Source: Trinickia caryophylli (GTDB taxonomy: Bacteria; Pseudomonadota; Gammaproteobacteria; Burkholderiales; Burkholderiaceae). From it: DNA of 64,000 nt. Under the pieces are notes generated by a model. The model did not search any database. It saw only the letters and a program-made list of their open reading frames with translations, and was not told the origin of the DNA. Made by a program: the position numbers and the translations under genes. Of this stretch, positions 43,360 through 53,844 are shown in pieces. How positions within the stretch are numbered: position 1 is the stretch's first letter; each line of letters opens with the position of its first letter. The stretch spans positions 2,728,001 through 2,792,000 of the forward strand of contig NZ_CP139970.1 in assembly GCF_034424545.1 (NCBI RefSeq), written 5' to 3'.

Positions 43360-44184
43360 CTACTGCCGTGCCGTGCGCGCGTTGTCGGGCATCGGCAGGT
43401 TGTAGTTGGTGCGAAACGGATTGATGTCGAGCCCGCCGCGGCGCGTGTAGCGCGCATAGACGGCAAGCTTCACGGGCCTGCATTCGCGCAGGATGTCGAT
43501 GAAGATGCGCTCGACGCACTGCTCGTGAAAGCCCGTATGGTTGCGATAGGAAATGATGTAGCGCAGGAGACCCGCATGGTCGATCTGCGGGCCGACGTAG
43601 TGAATCTGCACACTGCCCCAGTCGGGCTGGCCCGTCACGGGGCAGTTCGACTTCAGCAGGTTCGAGAACACCGTTTCCTCGATCGGCGCTTCGTCGTGTG
43701 CGGCGGTGAGCAGCGCCGGGTCCGGATGATAGACGTCGGCCTCGAGATCGAGCCGGTCGAGCGAGAGGCCGTCGAGCTCGTCGAACTCGAGCGCGTGGAA
43801 TTCGGAGGGCGCCGCGAGCCGCACGGAAACCGTGGCACCGCATGCGGCCGACACATCGCGCTTGAGCATCTCGCGCAGTGCATCGGCCGACTCGACGCGC
43901 GTTTGCGCGAACGAGCCGAGATAGAGCTTGAACGACTTCGATTCGACAATATTCGGCGATTCCGCCGGCACGAAGAACGTGGCGATGGCGATTTGCGGCT
44001 TGCCGCGTGCGTTCAGCCAGGACAGCTCGTAAGCGTTCCAGATGTCGGTGCCGAAAAACGGCAACCGGGCACCGATGCCGATCTGCTCGCGCGCGATGCC
44101 GCGCGCGATCGGAAAGAGCAGCGTCGGGTCATATTGCTCGGTGTAGCTCGAAGCCTTGCCGAGGGGGGATTGTTCGGGCGTCAT
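43360..44184 (-). CDS. queF: NADPH-dependent 7-cyano-7-deazaguanine reductase
   Basis: A 274-residue two-subdomain (long) QueF of the tunnel fold. It reduces preQ0 to preQ1 in queuosine synthesis. The substrate-binding motif is ESKSFKLYL (81-89), and the catalytic Cys181 is in [15 protein letters not shown]. The upstream in-frame extension to 44307 lies inside the ilvA gene and is not counted. It lies 34 bases after ilvA and may be co-transcribed with it. No other queuosine gene is nearby. Confidence 0.95.
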   Translation of the reverse strand: MTPEQSPLGKASSYTEQYDPTLLFPIARGIAREQIGIGARLPFFGTDIWNAYELSWLNARGKPQIAIATFFVPAESPNIVESKSFKLYLGSFAQTRVESADALREMLKRDVSAACGATVSVRLAAPSEFHALEFDELDGLSLDRLDLEADVYHPDPALLTAAHDEAPIEETVFSNLLKSNCPVTGQPDWGSVQIHYVGPQIDHAGLLRYIISYRNHTGFHEQCVERIFIDILRECRPVKLAVYARYTRRGGLDINPFRTNYNLPMPDNARTARQ

Positions 44185-44218
44185 CGAAAGCAATGCTCGC
44201 AGTATGGGCTCCAGCCGG

Positions 44219-45745
44219 TCAGGCCAGGAAAAGCCGGTAGACGGGGTTGCCGCTTTCGTCCCAATGCGGGTAGCCGAGCGTCGACAGGAAACGCTCGAAC
44301 GCCGCATTGTCGGTGGCGGGGACCTGGATGCCGACGAGAATCGAACTGTAGTCGGCCCCCTGATTCCGGTAGTGGAAAAGGCTGATGTTCCAGTCCGGCG
44401 CCATGGACGACAGGAACTTCATCAGTGCGCCCGGCCGCTCGGGGAACTCGAAGCGAAAGAGCCGCTCGTCGTGCGCGAGCGGCGAACGGCCGCCCACCAT
44501 GTAGCGGATGTGCTGCTTGGAGAGTTCGTCGTTCGTGAGGTCGGCCGTGGGAAAACCGTGCGATTCGAACGCCTGGGCGATCGAGGCCGATTCGTCGCGA
44601 CTCCTGATCTGCACGCCCACGAAAATGTGGGCCGCCGTTGCATCGGCGATGCGGTAGTTGAATTCGGTGACGCTGCGCTCGCCCACGAGCTCGCAAAACC
44701 GCTTGAAGCTGCCGCGCTCTTCCGGAATCGTCACGGCAAAAACGGCCTCGCGGGCCTCGCCGACCTCGGCCCGCTCGGCTACAAAGCGCATGCGGTCGAA
44801 ATTCATGTTCGCGCCCGAGGTGACGGCGACAAGCGTCTGCGCCTGCACCCCCGTGCGCTCGACGTACTGTTTCGCGCCCGCGACGGAGAGCGCGCCAGCG
44901 GGTTCGAGCACGCTGCGCGTGTCCTGGAACACGTCCTTGATCGCGGCGCACAGGGCATCGGTATTGACGGTGAGGATGTCGTCGAGGTACTCGCGGCAAA
45001 GCCGGAACGTCTCGGCCCCGACGAGCTTGACCGCCGTGCCGTCGGAGAAGAGGCCGACTTCGGAAAGCGTCACGCGCTCGCCGGCCCGGACCGACTGCGC
45101 CATGGCGCAGGAATCCTCGGTTTGCACGCCGATCACCTTGATCTCGGGGCGCACGGCCTTCACGTACGCCGCGACGCCAGCCGCCAGCCCGCCGCCGCCG
45201 ATCGGCACGAAGATCGCATGGATAGGCGCCTGATGCTGGCTCAGGATTTCCATTGCGACGGTGCCTTGTCCGGCAATCACGAGGGCGTCGTCGAACGGGT
45301 GCACGAACGTGAGCCCGCGTGCCTCCTGCAGTTGGACCGCGTGCGCGTACGCATCGCTGTACGACTCTCCGACCTGAACGACCTCGACGGTCGGACCGCC
45401 ATGCGCGCGCACGGCATCGACCTTGACCTGCGGCGTCGTGACCGGCACCACGATGACGGCCTTCACGCCGAGGCGGGCGGCCGAGTAGGCGACGCCCTGG
45501 GCATGATTGCCGGCCGAAGCCGTAATGACGCCACGCGCCAGCGCGTCCGCCGGAATATGGACCATCTTGTTGTAGGCGCCGCGCAGCTTGAACGAGAAGA
45601 CGGGTTGATTGTCTTCGCGCTTCAGATAAACGCTGTTGGCAAGGCGCGCGGAGAGGTTGCGCGCCGGTTCGAGCTCCGTTTCATGCGCCACGTCGTAGAC
45701 GCGGGCCGTCAGGATCTTCTTCAGATAGTCGTGGGAGGAGGACAT
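44219..45745 (-). CDS. ilvA: Threonine ammonia-lyase, biosynthetic
   Basis: A 508-residue PLP enzyme that converts threonine to 2-oxobutanoate, the first step of isoleucine synthesis. The PLP Lys53 lies in [14 protein letters not shown]; the glycine-rich phosphate loop is in SAGNHAQG and [11 protein letters not shown]. Two C-terminal ACT-like regulatory domains (about 325-400 and 420-508) give the long form, as expected for isoleucine feedback control. The start [10 protein letters not shown] at 45745 is chosen; in-frame upstream sequence is not homologous. Confidence 0.95.
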   Translation of the reverse strand: MSSSHDYLKKILTARVYDVAHETELEPARNLSARLANSVYLKREDNQPVFSFKLRGAYNKMVHIPADALARGVITASAGNHAQGVAYSAARLGVKAVIVVPVTTPQVKVDAVRAHGGPTVEVVQVGESYSDAYAHAVQLQEARGLTFVHPFDDALVIAGQGTVAMEILSQHQAPIHAIFVPIGGGGLAAGVAAYVKAVRPEIKVIGVQTEDSCAMAQSVRAGERVTLSEVGLFSDGTAVKLVGAETFRLCREYLDDILTVNTDALCAAIKDVFQDTRSVLEPAGALSVAGAKQYVERTGVQAQTLVAVTSGANMNFDRMRFVAERAEVGEAREAVFAVTIPEERGSFKRFCELVGERSVTEFNYRIADATAAHIFVGVQIRSRDESASIAQAFESHGFPTADLTNDELSKQHIRYMVGGRSPLAHDERLFRFEFPERPGALMKFLSSMAPDWNISLFHYRNQGADYSSILVGIQVPATDNAAFERFLSTLGYPHWDESGNPVYRLFLA

Positions 45746-46228
45746 GGGACGATGCGCGAGCCTGGGCTCGCTGTTGCCGGCAATGGGGAAACGACAATGA
45801 TAGCGCCAACGGCGGGCTTTTCGGCGCGGCCGGCGCCCGCTGCCCTCGGGTGGGGCGCCCGGGCGGCGCCGGCGGGAGCCGTAAAGCTGCCGCCCGTCGC
45901 CCGTCGCCTTGCACCGGTTCCGGGCGTCAGCGCCGCCCGGCGGCATGCGGTAGAATCCTGTTTTGAAACCAGGACCGGAAAATGTGCTGGCACCCTCGGA
46001 CCGCCCATCTGCTCCCCGCACCGCGAGAAACGCGCCCCGCGGCGGAGCGGCACGTTCGTCAATCGCGATCGTGCCGGGCTTGAGCCTCTGACCCGCGAAG
46101 GCTCGCCGGTGCCGCGCCGTGCGACTCCCCATCGCTCACAAAGCCCAGTTTCCAAAAATTGCGCGTGAAGCGCATCGCCGCTCGTGCCTTCGACCACAGG
46201 CGCGGCCGGCCCATCGATCCGTCCGACC

Positions 46229-49200
46229 ATGAACGCACCGCAAGTATTCGATCCGCACGGAGCCGCCGCCGCGACGGCTGCCGATCCCGAGCCGCGCCTG
46301 CGCGAGATTCCCTACAACTACACCTCCTTCTCCGATCGCGAAATCGTCATGCGTCTGCTCGGCGAGGAGGCCTGGGCCGTTCTCGACGAACTGCGCAACG
46401 AACGCCGTACTGGCCGCTCGGCGCGCATGCTCTACGAGGTGCTGGGCGACATCTGGGTGGTGCGCCGCAATCCTTATTTGCAGGACGACCTGCTCGACAA
46501 CCCGAAGCGCCGCGCGCTGCTGATCGAGGCGCTCAACCACCGTCTGAACGAAATCGAAAAGCGCCGCCGTGCCGATCTCGTCGAACACGACGACGAGGCG
46601 GGCCTCGAGCGCTCGTCGCGCGTCGAGACGCTGGTCGTGGCCGCGCGCCGCGCCGTGGAGGCGTTCGCCGGGGAGTTCTCGGCCACGGCCGATCTGCGCC
46701 GCCGCGCGACGAAGGTGCTCGGCCGCTGCACGCAGAAGGACAATATTCGCTTCGACGGTCTCGCGCGCGTCTCGCATGTGACCGATGCGACCGATTGGCG
46801 CGTCGAATACCCGTTCGTCGTGCTCACGCCCGATACCGAGGCCGAAATCGCGCGTCTCGTGAAGGCCTGCTTCGAACTGGGGCTGACTGTCATCCCGCGC
46901 GGCGGCGGCACGGGCTACACGGGCGGCGCCGTACCGCTCACCCCGTTCTCGGCCGTCATCAACACCGAAAAGCTCGAGCAGCTCGGCGCCGTCGAGCTTA
47001 CCGAGTTGCCCGGCGTCGCCCGCAAGGTGCCGACGATCTTCTCCGGAGCGGGCGTCGTCACGCGCCGCGTGACCGAGGCCGCCGAGGCGGCCGGCTACGT
47101 TTTCGCCGTCGATCCGACCTCGCTCGACGCTTCGTGCATCGGCGGCAACGTCGCCATGAACGCGGGCGGCAAAAAGGCCGTGCTCTGGGGCACGGCGCTC
47201 GACAATCTCGCCTGGTGGCGCATGGTCGACCCGGACGGCAACTGGCTCGAAGTCACGCGTCTCGGCCACAATCTCGGCAAGATCCATGATGTCGACGTGG
47301 CCCGCTTCGAGCTCAAATGGTTCGACGGCGAGCGCGCGCCTGGCGAGCGGCTGTTGCGCACGCAGACGCTCGACATCGAGGGGCGGCGCTTTCGCAAGGA
47401 AGGGCTCGGCAAGGATGTGACCGACAAGTTCCTCGCCGGCTTGCCCGGCGTGCAGAAGGAGGGCTGCGACGGCCTGATCACGTCGGCGCGCTGGGTTCTG
47501 CACAAGATGCCGGCGCATACGCGCACAGTCTGCCTCGAATTCTTCGGGCAGGCCCGCGAGGCGATCCCGAGCATCGTCGAGATCAAGGACTACCTGTTCG
47601 AGACGTCGCGGCACGGCGGCGCGATCCTGGCGGGCCTCGAGCACCTCGACGAGCGTTATCTGCGCGCGGTGGGCTATGCGACGAAGTCCAAGCGCAACGC
47701 GTTTCCGAAGATGGTGCTGATCGGCGATATCGTGGGCGACGATGCCGACGCCGTCGCCAAGGCCACCTCCGACGTGGTGCGCATGGCCAATGGCAAGAGC
47801 GGCGAGGGCTTCGTGGCCGTGAGCGCCGAGGCGCGCAAACGCTTCTGGCTCGACCGCAGCCGCACGGCGGCGATCGCCAAGCACACCAACGCGTTCAAGA
47901 TCAACGAAGACGTCGTGATTCCGCTTGGCCGCATGGGCGAGTACACCGACGGCATCGAGCGCATCAACATCGAGCTGTCGATCAAGAACAAGCTGCAGCT
48001 GGTGGACGCGCTCGAGGCGTTTTTCAAGGCGGGCAAGCTGCCGCTCGGCAAGACCGACGACGCCAACGATATCCCGAGTGCGGAGCTGCTCGAAGACCGC
48101 GTTCAGCAGGCGCTCGAACTGCTCGACCGCGTGCGCGCGCGCTGGATCTTTCTGCGCGACCACCTCGACATGCCGCTTGCCGAGGCGCAGCACACCCTCG
48201 TGCAGCTCGGCTACGAGGCGCTGGCCGAAAAGTTCGCCGATCGCGTCGACGCTCAGGCGGACACGCGCGTGTTCGACGTGACGCAGGACCGCACGGTGCG
48301 GGTGTCGTGGAAGCAGGAGATTCGCGCCGAGCTGCGCCAGATTTTCAATGGCGGGGCTTTCAAGCCGATCCTCGACGAGGCGCAGGCGATTCACAAGCGC
48401 GTGCTGCGCGGCCGCGTGTTCGTGGCGCTGCACATGCACGCGGGCGACGGCAACGTCCACACGAACATCCCGGTGAACTCGGACAACTACGAGATGCTGC
48501 AGGATGCGCATGCGGCGGTGGAGCGCATCATGAAGCTCGCGCGCGCGCTCGACGGCGTGATTTCCGGCGAGCACGGCATCGGGATCACGAAGCTCGAATT
48601 CCTGACCGATGCCGAGATCGCCGAATTCCGCGCCTATAAGGAGCGGATCGACCCGCAAGGCCGCTTCAACAAGGGCAAGCTGCTGCCGGGGGCGGACCTG
48701 CGCAACGCCTACACGCCGAGCTTCGGCCTGATGGGTTACGAGTCGCTGATCATGCAGCAGTCCGACATCGGCGCGATCGCCGATTCGGTGAAGGACTGCC
48801 TGCGCTGCGGCAAATGCAAGCCCGTGTGCGCGACGCACGTGCCGCGCGCGAACCTGCTCTACAGCCCGCGCAACAAGATCCTCGGCACCTCGCTTTTGAT
48901 CGAGGCGTTCCTTTACGAGGAGCAGACGCGCCGCGGCGTGTCGATCAAGCACTGGGACGAATTCAACGACGTGGCCGATCACTGCACGGTCTGTCACAAG
49001 TGCGTGACGCCGTGTCCGGTGAAGATCGATTTCGGCGACGTCTCGATGAACATGCGCAACCTGCTGCGCAAGATGGGCAAGAAGAAGTTCAACCCGGGCT
49101 CGGCCGCGGGCATGTTCTTCCTCAATGCGACGAATCCGCAGACCATCAACGTGGCGCGTACCGCGATGATGGGCATCGGCTACAAGGCGCAGCGCCTCGG

Positions 49201-50251
49201 CAACGACATTCTCAAGCAGTTCGCCAGGAAGCAGACGGCGCACCCCCCGGCGACAACCGGCAAGCCGCCCTTGGTGGAGCAGGTGATCCACTTCGTCAAC
49301 AAGAAGATGCCGGGGAACCTGCCGAAGAAGACGGCGCGCGCGCTGCTCGACATCGAAGACAACAAGATCGTGCCGATCATCCGCAATCCGAAGGCGACCA
49401 CGGTCGATTCGGAGGCGGTGTTCTACTTCCCGGGCTGCGGCTCCGAGCGTCTTTTCTCGCAGGTGGGGCTCGCCACGCAGGCCATGCTCTGGGAAGCCGG
49501 CGTGCAGACGGTGCTGCCGCCGGGCTACCTTTGCTGCGGCTACCCGCAGCGCGGCGCCGGTCAATACGACAAGGCCGAGAAGATCGTCACGGACAACCGC
49601 GTGCTCTTTCACCGCATGGCGAACACGCTCAACTATCTCGACATCAAGACGGTCGTGGTCTCGTGCGGCACGTGCTACGACCAACTGGCCGGCTATGAAT
49701 TCGAGAAGATCTTCCCGGGCTGCCGCATCATCGACATTCACGAATTCCTGCTCGAAAAGGGCATGAAGCTCGATGGCGTGAAGGGCACGCGGTACATGTA
49801 CCACGACCCGTGCCATACGCCGATCAAGACGATCGATCCGGTCAAGCTCGTCAACGAGCTGATGGGCTCGGAGAAGGACGGCTACAAGATCGAGAAGAAC
49901 GAGCGCTGCTGCGGCGAATCGGGCACGTTCGCGGTGGCACGCCCCGACATCTCCACGCAGGTGCGCTTTCGCAAGGAAGAGGAGATCAGAAAGGGTGCGG
50001 CAAAACTGCGCGCGCTGCCGATCGTCGACGCGGGCGCGGCCGAGCGTCCGCAAACGGCGGCGAGCCCCGACGTGAAGATCCTGACGAGCTGCCCGTCGTG
50101 CCTGCAGGGGCTGTCGCGCTATAACGAAGACGCCGGCATCGAGGCCGATTACATCGTCGTGGAAATGGCGCGCGAGGTGCTCGGCGAGAACTGGATGGCG
50201 GACTACGTCCGCAAGGCGAACGATGGCGGGATCGAGCGCGTACTGGTCTAA
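46229..50251 (+). CDS. DUF3683 FAD-linked oxidase fused to iron-sulfur and CCG domains
   Basis: A 1340-residue cytoplasmic oxidoreductase. Order: an N-terminal DUF3683 region (about 1-150); a PCMH FAD-binding domain with [18 protein letters not shown]; an FAD-linked oxidase C-terminal domain (around [14 protein letters not shown] and GEHGIGITK); two 4Fe-4S motifs, [11 protein letters not shown] and [16 protein letters not shown]; then two CCG cysteine-rich domains ([10 protein letters not shown] and CCGESGTF). This resembles a fusion of a glycolate/D-lactate dehydrogenase flavin subunit with a GlpC-like subunit. D-2-hydroxyacid oxidation with electron transfer to quinone is likely; the exact substrate is not known. 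The 483-base gap 45746-46228 upstream holds no gene; TAGAAT at 45951-45956 may be a -10. Confidence 0.9.
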   Translation: MNAPQVFDPHGAAAATAADPEPRLREIPYNYTSFSDREIVMRLLGEEAWAVLDELRNERRTGRSARMLYEVLGDIWVVRRNPYLQDDLLDNPKRRALLIEALNHRLNEIEKRRRADLVEHDDEAGLERSSRVETLVVAARRAVEAFAGEFSATADLRRRATKVLGRCTQKDNIRFDGLARVSHVTDATDWRVEYPFVVLTPDTEAEIARLVKACFELGLTVIPRGGGTGYTGGAVPLTPFSAVINTEKLEQLGAVELTELPGVARKVPTIFSGAGVVTRRVTEAAEAAGYVFAVDPTSLDASCIGGNVAMNAGGKKAVLWGTALDNLAWWRMVDPDGNWLEVTRLGHNLGKIHDVDVARFELKWFDGERAPGERLLRTQTLDIEGRRFRKEGLGKDVTDKFLAGLPGVQKEGCDGLITSARWVLHKMPAHTRTVCLEFFGQAREAIPSIVEIKDYLFETSRHGGAILAGLEHLDERYLRAVGYATKSKRNAFPKMVLIGDIVGDDADAVAKATSDVVRMANGKSGEGFVAVSAEARKRFWLDRSRTAAIAKHTNAFKINEDVVIPLGRMGEYTDGIERINIELSIKNKLQLVDALEAFFKAGKLPLGKTDDANDIPSAELLEDRVQQALELLDRVRARWIFLRDHLDMPLAEAQHTLVQLGYEALAEKFADRVDAQADTRVFDVTQDRTVRVSWKQEIRAELRQIFNGGAFKPILDEAQAIHKRVLRGRVFVALHMHAGDGNVHTNIPVNSDNYEMLQDAHAAVERIMKLARALDGVISGEHGIGITKLEFLTDAEIAEFRAYKERIDPQGRFNKGKLLPGADLRNAYTPSFGLMGYESLIMQQSDIGAIADSVKDCLRCGKCKPVCATHVPRANLLYSPRNKILGTSLLIEAFLYEEQTRRGVSIKHWDEFNDVADHCTVCHKCVTPCPVKIDFGDVSMNMRNLLRKMGKKKFNPGSAAGMFFLNATNPQTINVARTAMMGIGYKAQRLGNDILKQFARKQTAHPPATTGKPPLVEQVIHFVNKKMPGNLPKKTARALLDIEDNKIVPIIRNPKATTVDSEAVFYFPGCGSERLFSQVGLATQAMLWEAGVQTVLPPGYLCCGYPQRGAGQYDKAEKIVTDNRVLFHRMANTLNYLDIKTVVVSCGTCYDQLAGYEFEKIFPGCRIIDIHEFLLEKGMKLDGVKGTRYMYHDPCHTPIKTIDPVKLVNELMGSEKDGYKIEKNERCCGESGTFAVARPDISTQVRFRKEEEIRKGAAKLRALPIVDAGAAERPQTAASPDVKILTSCPSCLQGLSRYNEDAGIEADYIVVEMAREVLGENWMADYVRKANDGGIERVLV

Positions 50252-50301
50252 TAGCGCTCATTGAACGATCATCGGTGCCGGGCGCCGGAAAAAGGACGAC
50301 G

Positions 50302-50730
50302 ATGGACTGTGTATTTTGCCGGGAGGAAGGCGGGGTCGTGCTCTGGCAGGATGATGCGATGCGCGTCGTGCTTGCCGACGAGCACGATTACCCGGGTTTT
50401 TGCCGCGTGATATGGCACGCCCACGTTGCCGAATTCTCGGATCTGAGCGACCGCGAGCGCGACCGCCTGATGCGGGCGGTCTATGGCGTCGAGCGAGCCC
50501 AGCGCAGCGTGCTGCAGCCGGCCAAGGTCAATCTTGCCAGCCTCGGCAACCAGGTGCCGCACGTGCACTGGCATGTCATCCCGCGGTTCTCGAACGACGC
50601 GCATTTTCCGCTGCCGGTATGGGCGCCACGTCAGCGCTCGGTATCCGAGGCGCTGCTGTCGTCGCGGCGCGCGCAGGCGACGCTGCTCGGCGATGCGGTG
50701 CGCCGGGAGATCGAGGCGGCGCTCGCTTAA
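50302..50730 (+). CDS. HIT-family protein
   Basis: A 142-residue nucleotide-binding hydrolase of the HIT superfamily. The active motif is VPHVHWHVIPRF with the H-x-H-x-H core. A Cys pair at the N-terminus (CVFC) may bind zinc, as in some members. AAAGGACG precedes the ATG at 50302. It lies 50 bases after the large oxidoreductase and begins a same-direction run toward ubiE. Confidence 0.92.
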   Translation: MDCVFCREEGGVVLWQDDAMRVVLADEHDYPGFCRVIWHAHVAEFSDLSDRERDRLMRAVYGVERAQRSVLQPAKVNLASLGNQVPHVHWHVIPRFSNDAHFPLPVWAPRQRSVSEALLSSRRAQATLLGDAVRREIEAALA

Positions 50731-50787
50731 GGGCGTGCCCGAGACCGGGCGCGGCGCGAAATCACTCCCTCAGACAGCGAGACAGCC

Positions 50788-51201
50788 ATGAGCGGACTCA
50801 CCCACGACACGCCCGTACCCACGGGCGTCGTCGTCCATGCCAAATCGCACGTGCTCGAGCTGCAATATGCCGACGGCGCGAGCTACCGTATTCCTTTCGA
50901 GCTGCTGCGCGTCTATTCTCCCTCCGCCGAGGTGCGCGGGCATGGCCCCGGTCAGGAGACGCTGCAAACGGGCAAGCGCGACGTGACGATCGTCTCGCTC
51001 GAGGGTGTCGGCAATTACGCGCTGCAGCCGACGTTTTCCGACGGCCACGCAACGGGCATCTATTCGTGGGATTTGCTGTACGACCTTGCCACGCGTCAGG
51101 AGACGTTCTGGCGCGAGTATCTGGCGAAGCTCGCGGCGGCCGGGCTCGAGCGCGATGCGCCGATGCCCGCGAGCGGCCCGCCGCACGGCCACCGGCACTG
51201 A
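50788..51201 (+). CDS. DUF971 (gamma-butyrobetaine hydroxylase-like N-terminal) protein
   Basis: A 137-residue protein with the DUF971 fold, recognisable from SHVLELQYADGASYRIPFELLRVYSPSAEVRGHG and VGNYALQPTFSDGHATGIYSWDLLYDL. In eukaryotes this domain precedes butyrobetaine hydroxylase; in proteobacteria it stands alone, often near ubiE, and may act in iron-sulfur handling. The C-terminus ends in a His-rich PPHGHRH. It lies 57 bases after the HIT gene. Confidence 0.9.
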   Translation: MSGLTHDTPVPTGVVVHAKSHVLELQYADGASYRIPFELLRVYSPSAEVRGHGPGQETLQTGKRDVTIVSLEGVGNYALQPTFSDGHATGIYSWDLLYDLATRQETFWREYLAKLAAAGLERDAPMPASGPPHGHRH

Positions 51202-51323
51202 GGCCGGCACTGAGGCTGGCACGAAAAACACACGCGCCCGCAGGTCGCGCCGGGCAGGAAGCCCGCTGGCGGCCCGGGCGCAAGTCAAATTGAGAATGTG
51301 AGAATGAGCGGAGGATATTCGCG

Positions 51324-52055
51324 ATGAGCAAGACGCACTTCGGCTTCGAAACCGTCGACGAACGAGAAAAAGCAAAGCGGGTCGCCGGCGTGTTCCACTC
51401 GGTGGCCTCCAACTACGATCTGATGAACGATCTGATGTCGGGCGGGCTGCACCGGATTTGGAAGCAGTTCACGATCGCGCAGGCGAACGTGCGACCCGGC
51501 GCGAAAGTGCTGGACATCGCGGGCGGCACCGGCGATCTCGCGAAGGCATTCGCGAAAAAGGCGGGCCCGACGGGCGAGGTCTGGCTGACCGACATCAACG
51601 AATCGATGCTGCGCGTGGGGCGCGATCGCCTTCTCGACGATGGTGTAATCACGCCCGCCCTGCTGTGCGACGCCGAGAAAATTCCTTTTCCCGACAACTA
51701 CTTCGATGTGGTGACGGTGGCTTTCGGGTTGCGCAACATGACGCGCAAGGAGGTCGCGCTGGCCGAAATGCGGCGCGTGCTCAAGCCGGGCGGGCGGCTG
51801 ATGGTTCTCGAATTCTCGAAAGTGTGGGAGCCGCTCAAGAAAGCTTACGACGTCTATTCGTTCAAGGTTCTGCCGTGGCTGGGCCAGAAATTTGCGAGCG
51901 ACGCCGATAGCTACCGGTATCTGGCGGAGTCGATCCGCATGCATCCGGATCAGGAAACGCTGAAGACGATGATGGAACAAGCAGGGCTCGACGCCGTCAA
52001 ATATTACAATTTGTCAGCTGGCGTGGTAGCCTTGCATGTGGCGACGAAGTATTAG
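51324..52055 (+). CDS. ubiE: Ubiquinone/menaquinone C-methyltransferase
   Basis: A 243-residue SAM-dependent methyltransferase for ubiquinone synthesis. Motif I is [15 protein letters not shown], followed by [13 protein letters not shown], and the UbiE signature regions [19 protein letters not shown] and [22 protein letters not shown] precedes the ATG. Companion ubiquinone genes ubiJ and ubiB follow after the Tim44-domain gene, consistent with a ubi operon. Confidence 0.97.
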   Translation: MSKTHFGFETVDEREKAKRVAGVFHSVASNYDLMNDLMSGGLHRIWKQFTIAQANVRPGAKVLDIAGGTGDLAKAFAKKAGPTGEVWLTDINESMLRVGRDRLLDDGVITPALLCDAEKIPFPDNYFDVVTVAFGLRNMTRKEVALAEMRRVLKPGGRLMVLEFSKVWEPLKKAYDVYSFKVLPWLGQKFASDADSYRYLAESIRMHPDQETLKTMMEQAGLDAVKYYNLSAGVVALHVATKY

Positions 52056-52091
52056 CGCCATCAACTCATTGTTTTCATAGGGGATTTTTAA

Positions 52092-53087
52092 ATGACCGAC
52101 CCGCTTCCCTCAGCTTTCAATAAACTTTCCAAGCCGTTGGCGAGGCGATTTGGGCTCGCCGCCGTCGTCGCCGTCATTGCCGTCGGCACCGTCGGATCGC
52201 TCGATGCAGAGGCGAAACGGCTTGGAGGAGGGCGGACGGTCGGGCGCCAGACCCAGACGACGCAGTCCGCGCCCTCGTCTCCGACGCAGCAGTCGACCCA
52301 GCAGCCGATGATGCAATCGGCACAGCCCTCCCAGGCGCAGCGCACGCAGTCCACGCCGGGCGCGCAACCCGCGCCCGCCACCCAGCGCTCGCGCTGGCTC
52401 GGGCCGATCGCGGGTCTGGCGGCGGGGCTCGGCATCGCGGCGCTGCTGTCGCACTTCGGTCTCGGCGGTGCATTCGCGAGCATGATGGCGAACGTGATCG
52501 TGATCGCGCTGCTGGCGATGGCCGGCATCTGGCTCATCCGCAAGCTCACCTCGCGCGGGCGCCGGCAACCGGCTGCGGCCTACGCCGGTGGCACCGGCAT
52601 GGACGCGCATGATTTCGCGCGGCAACGCATGCAGGCACCGGCCGCTTTCGGCGGCGCATCGCCGGCAGCCGCTCGAACGGCGCCGGAGTTCTCCACGCAG
52701 GCAGCGCTGCCTGCCGGCTTCGACGCCGAAGCATTCGTGCGCAACGCCAAGGTCCACTTCGTACGCATGCAAGCCGCGTGGGACGAGGGCAACATGGCCG
52801 ACATCCGCGAATTTACGACGCCCGAAATGTTCGCCGAGCTGAAGATCGACATCGATGCACGCGGCAAGGTGCGCAACCAGACGGACGTCGTGCAGCTCGA
52901 TGCCGACGTGCTGGGCGTCGAAGACCGCGGTACCGAGTACTTGGCGAGCGTGCGATTTACCGGGCTCATCCGCGAAACGGAAGGCGGTTCCGCCGAGCCG
53001 TTCGAGGAGATCTGGAACCTTTCGAAACAGGCGCGAGGCAACGAGGGCTGGCTTCTGGCCGGCATCAGCCAGACCGCGCATCACTGA
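52092..53087 (+). CDS. Tim44-domain membrane-associated protein
   Basis: A 331-residue protein. N-terminal signal or membrane segment (about 18-38), a Gln/Thr/Ser/Pro-rich linker (about 50-100), two hydrophobic segments (about 98-118 and 130-150), then a Tim44-like domain (about 200-331) with AEAFVRNAKVHFVRMQAAWDEGNMADIREFTTPEMFAEL. Bacterial members are of unclear function. It lies between ubiE and ubiJ in the same direction. Confidence 0.88.
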   Translation: MTDPLPSAFNKLSKPLARRFGLAAVVAVIAVGTVGSLDAEAKRLGGGRTVGRQTQTTQSAPSSPTQQSTQQPMMQSAQPSQAQRTQSTPGAQPAPATQRSRWLGPIAGLAAGLGIAALLSHFGLGGAFASMMANVIVIALLAMAGIWLIRKLTSRGRRQPAAAYAGGTGMDAHDFARQRMQAPAAFGGASPAAARTAPEFSTQAALPAGFDAEAFVRNAKVHFVRMQAAWDEGNMADIREFTTPEMFAELKIDIDARGKVRNQTDVVQLDADVLGVEDRGTEYLASVRFTGLIRETEGGSAEPFEEIWNLSKQARGNEGWLLAGISQTAHH

Positions 53088-53147
53088 ACCTAGCGGCGTT
53101 TCGCGCTGCGGCGCTCTTGCTCAGCCAGTCGGAGCGCCAACGAACGC

Positions 53148-53153
53148 TACAAT
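53148..53153 (+). promoter_or_regulatory. Possible -10 box ahead of ubiJ
   Basis: TACAAT at 53148-53153 would place the RNA start at about 53160, just before or within the hairpin at 53158-53185. A good -35 is not seen at 16-18 bases. Confidence 0.35.
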
Positions 53154-53157
53154 AGAG

Positions 53158-53185
53158 GCCCGCTCAGGCTACCGCCTGCGCGGGC
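53158..53185 (+). terminator. Hairpin between Tim44 gene and ubiJ (terminator or leader structure)
   Basis: Arms 53158-53169 and 53174-53185 pair over 11 bases with one mismatch around a TACC loop, followed by TTCTTTC. The T-rich tail is short and interrupted, so termination would be weak; it may act instead as a leader hairpin in ubiJ mRNA. ubiJ starts 19 bases later. Confidence 0.55.
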
Positions 53186-53204
53186 TTCTTTCGTTCCGAG
53201 CCCG

Positions 53205-53831
53205 ATGATCCTCGCTGCCCAGCCTTTTGCCGCCGCCGTCAATCACCTGCTCGCCCGCGAATCGTGGGCTCGAGCGCGCCTTGCGCCCTACGCGGGCAAG
53301 ACCGCGCGGCTCGTGTTTTCGACCATCGCGATGACGCTCGTCGTTCAGCCGGATGGCCATCTCGCCGCCATAGACGAAGCCGAGGCGCATGAGCCCGACG
53401 TCTCGCTGGCCGTGCCCGCCGATGCCGTTGCCGCGTTCATCGAGGGCGGTCAGGCCGCCGTCATGAAGCACGTCAAGATCGAGGGCGACGCCGAATTCGC
53501 CACACTGATCGGCAAGCTCGCCGAGCATCTGCGCTGGGAACCCGAGGAGGATCTCGCGAAGCTGATCGGCGACGCGCCCGCCTACCGGCTCGCCGCACTC
53601 GTGCGCACGGCCGGCAGCCAGGCGGCGCGCAGTGCGCGCAATCTGCGCGACGCCGCAGCCGAGTACTTGCTCGATGAAAACCCCCAGCTCGTGAGACGCG
53701 CATCGCTCGAGGATTTCAACGCCGAACTCGCGCGCTCGCGCGATGCGCTGGCGCGCCTCGAAAAACGCGTCGAGCGTCTGGAGGCGCGCGCCGGTTCGGG
53801 CAGCGCCGCGGCTCCCCGCCTCGTGCGCTAG
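53205..53831 (+). CDS. ubiJ: Ubiquinone biosynthesis accessory factor, SCP2-domain
   Basis: A 208-residue protein with an SCP2-like lipid-binding domain (about 1-110, including [22 protein letters not shown]) and a C-terminal helical region with a coiled-coil stretch (about 170-200). UbiJ helps assemble the ubiquinone-synthesis complex. Position between ubiE and ubiB supports the name. The ATG follows the hairpin at 53158-53185. Confidence 0.9.
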   Translation: MILAAQPFAAAVNHLLARESWARARLAPYAGKTARLVFSTIAMTLVVQPDGHLAAIDEAEAHEPDVSLAVPADAVAAFIEGGQAAVMKHVKIEGDAEFATLIGKLAEHLRWEPEEDLAKLIGDAPAYRLAALVRTAGSQAARSARNLRDAAAEYLLDENPQLVRRASLEDFNAELARSRDALARLEKRVERLEARAGSGSAAAPRLVR

Positions 53832-53844
53832 GACGGAATCGCCC

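Noticed and set aside
46136..50053. A 1305-codon open frame antisense to the DUF3683 oxidoreductase
   Set aside because: It is Arg/His/Leu-biased shadow sequence without domains, while the plus strand has clear Fe-S and flavin motifs.
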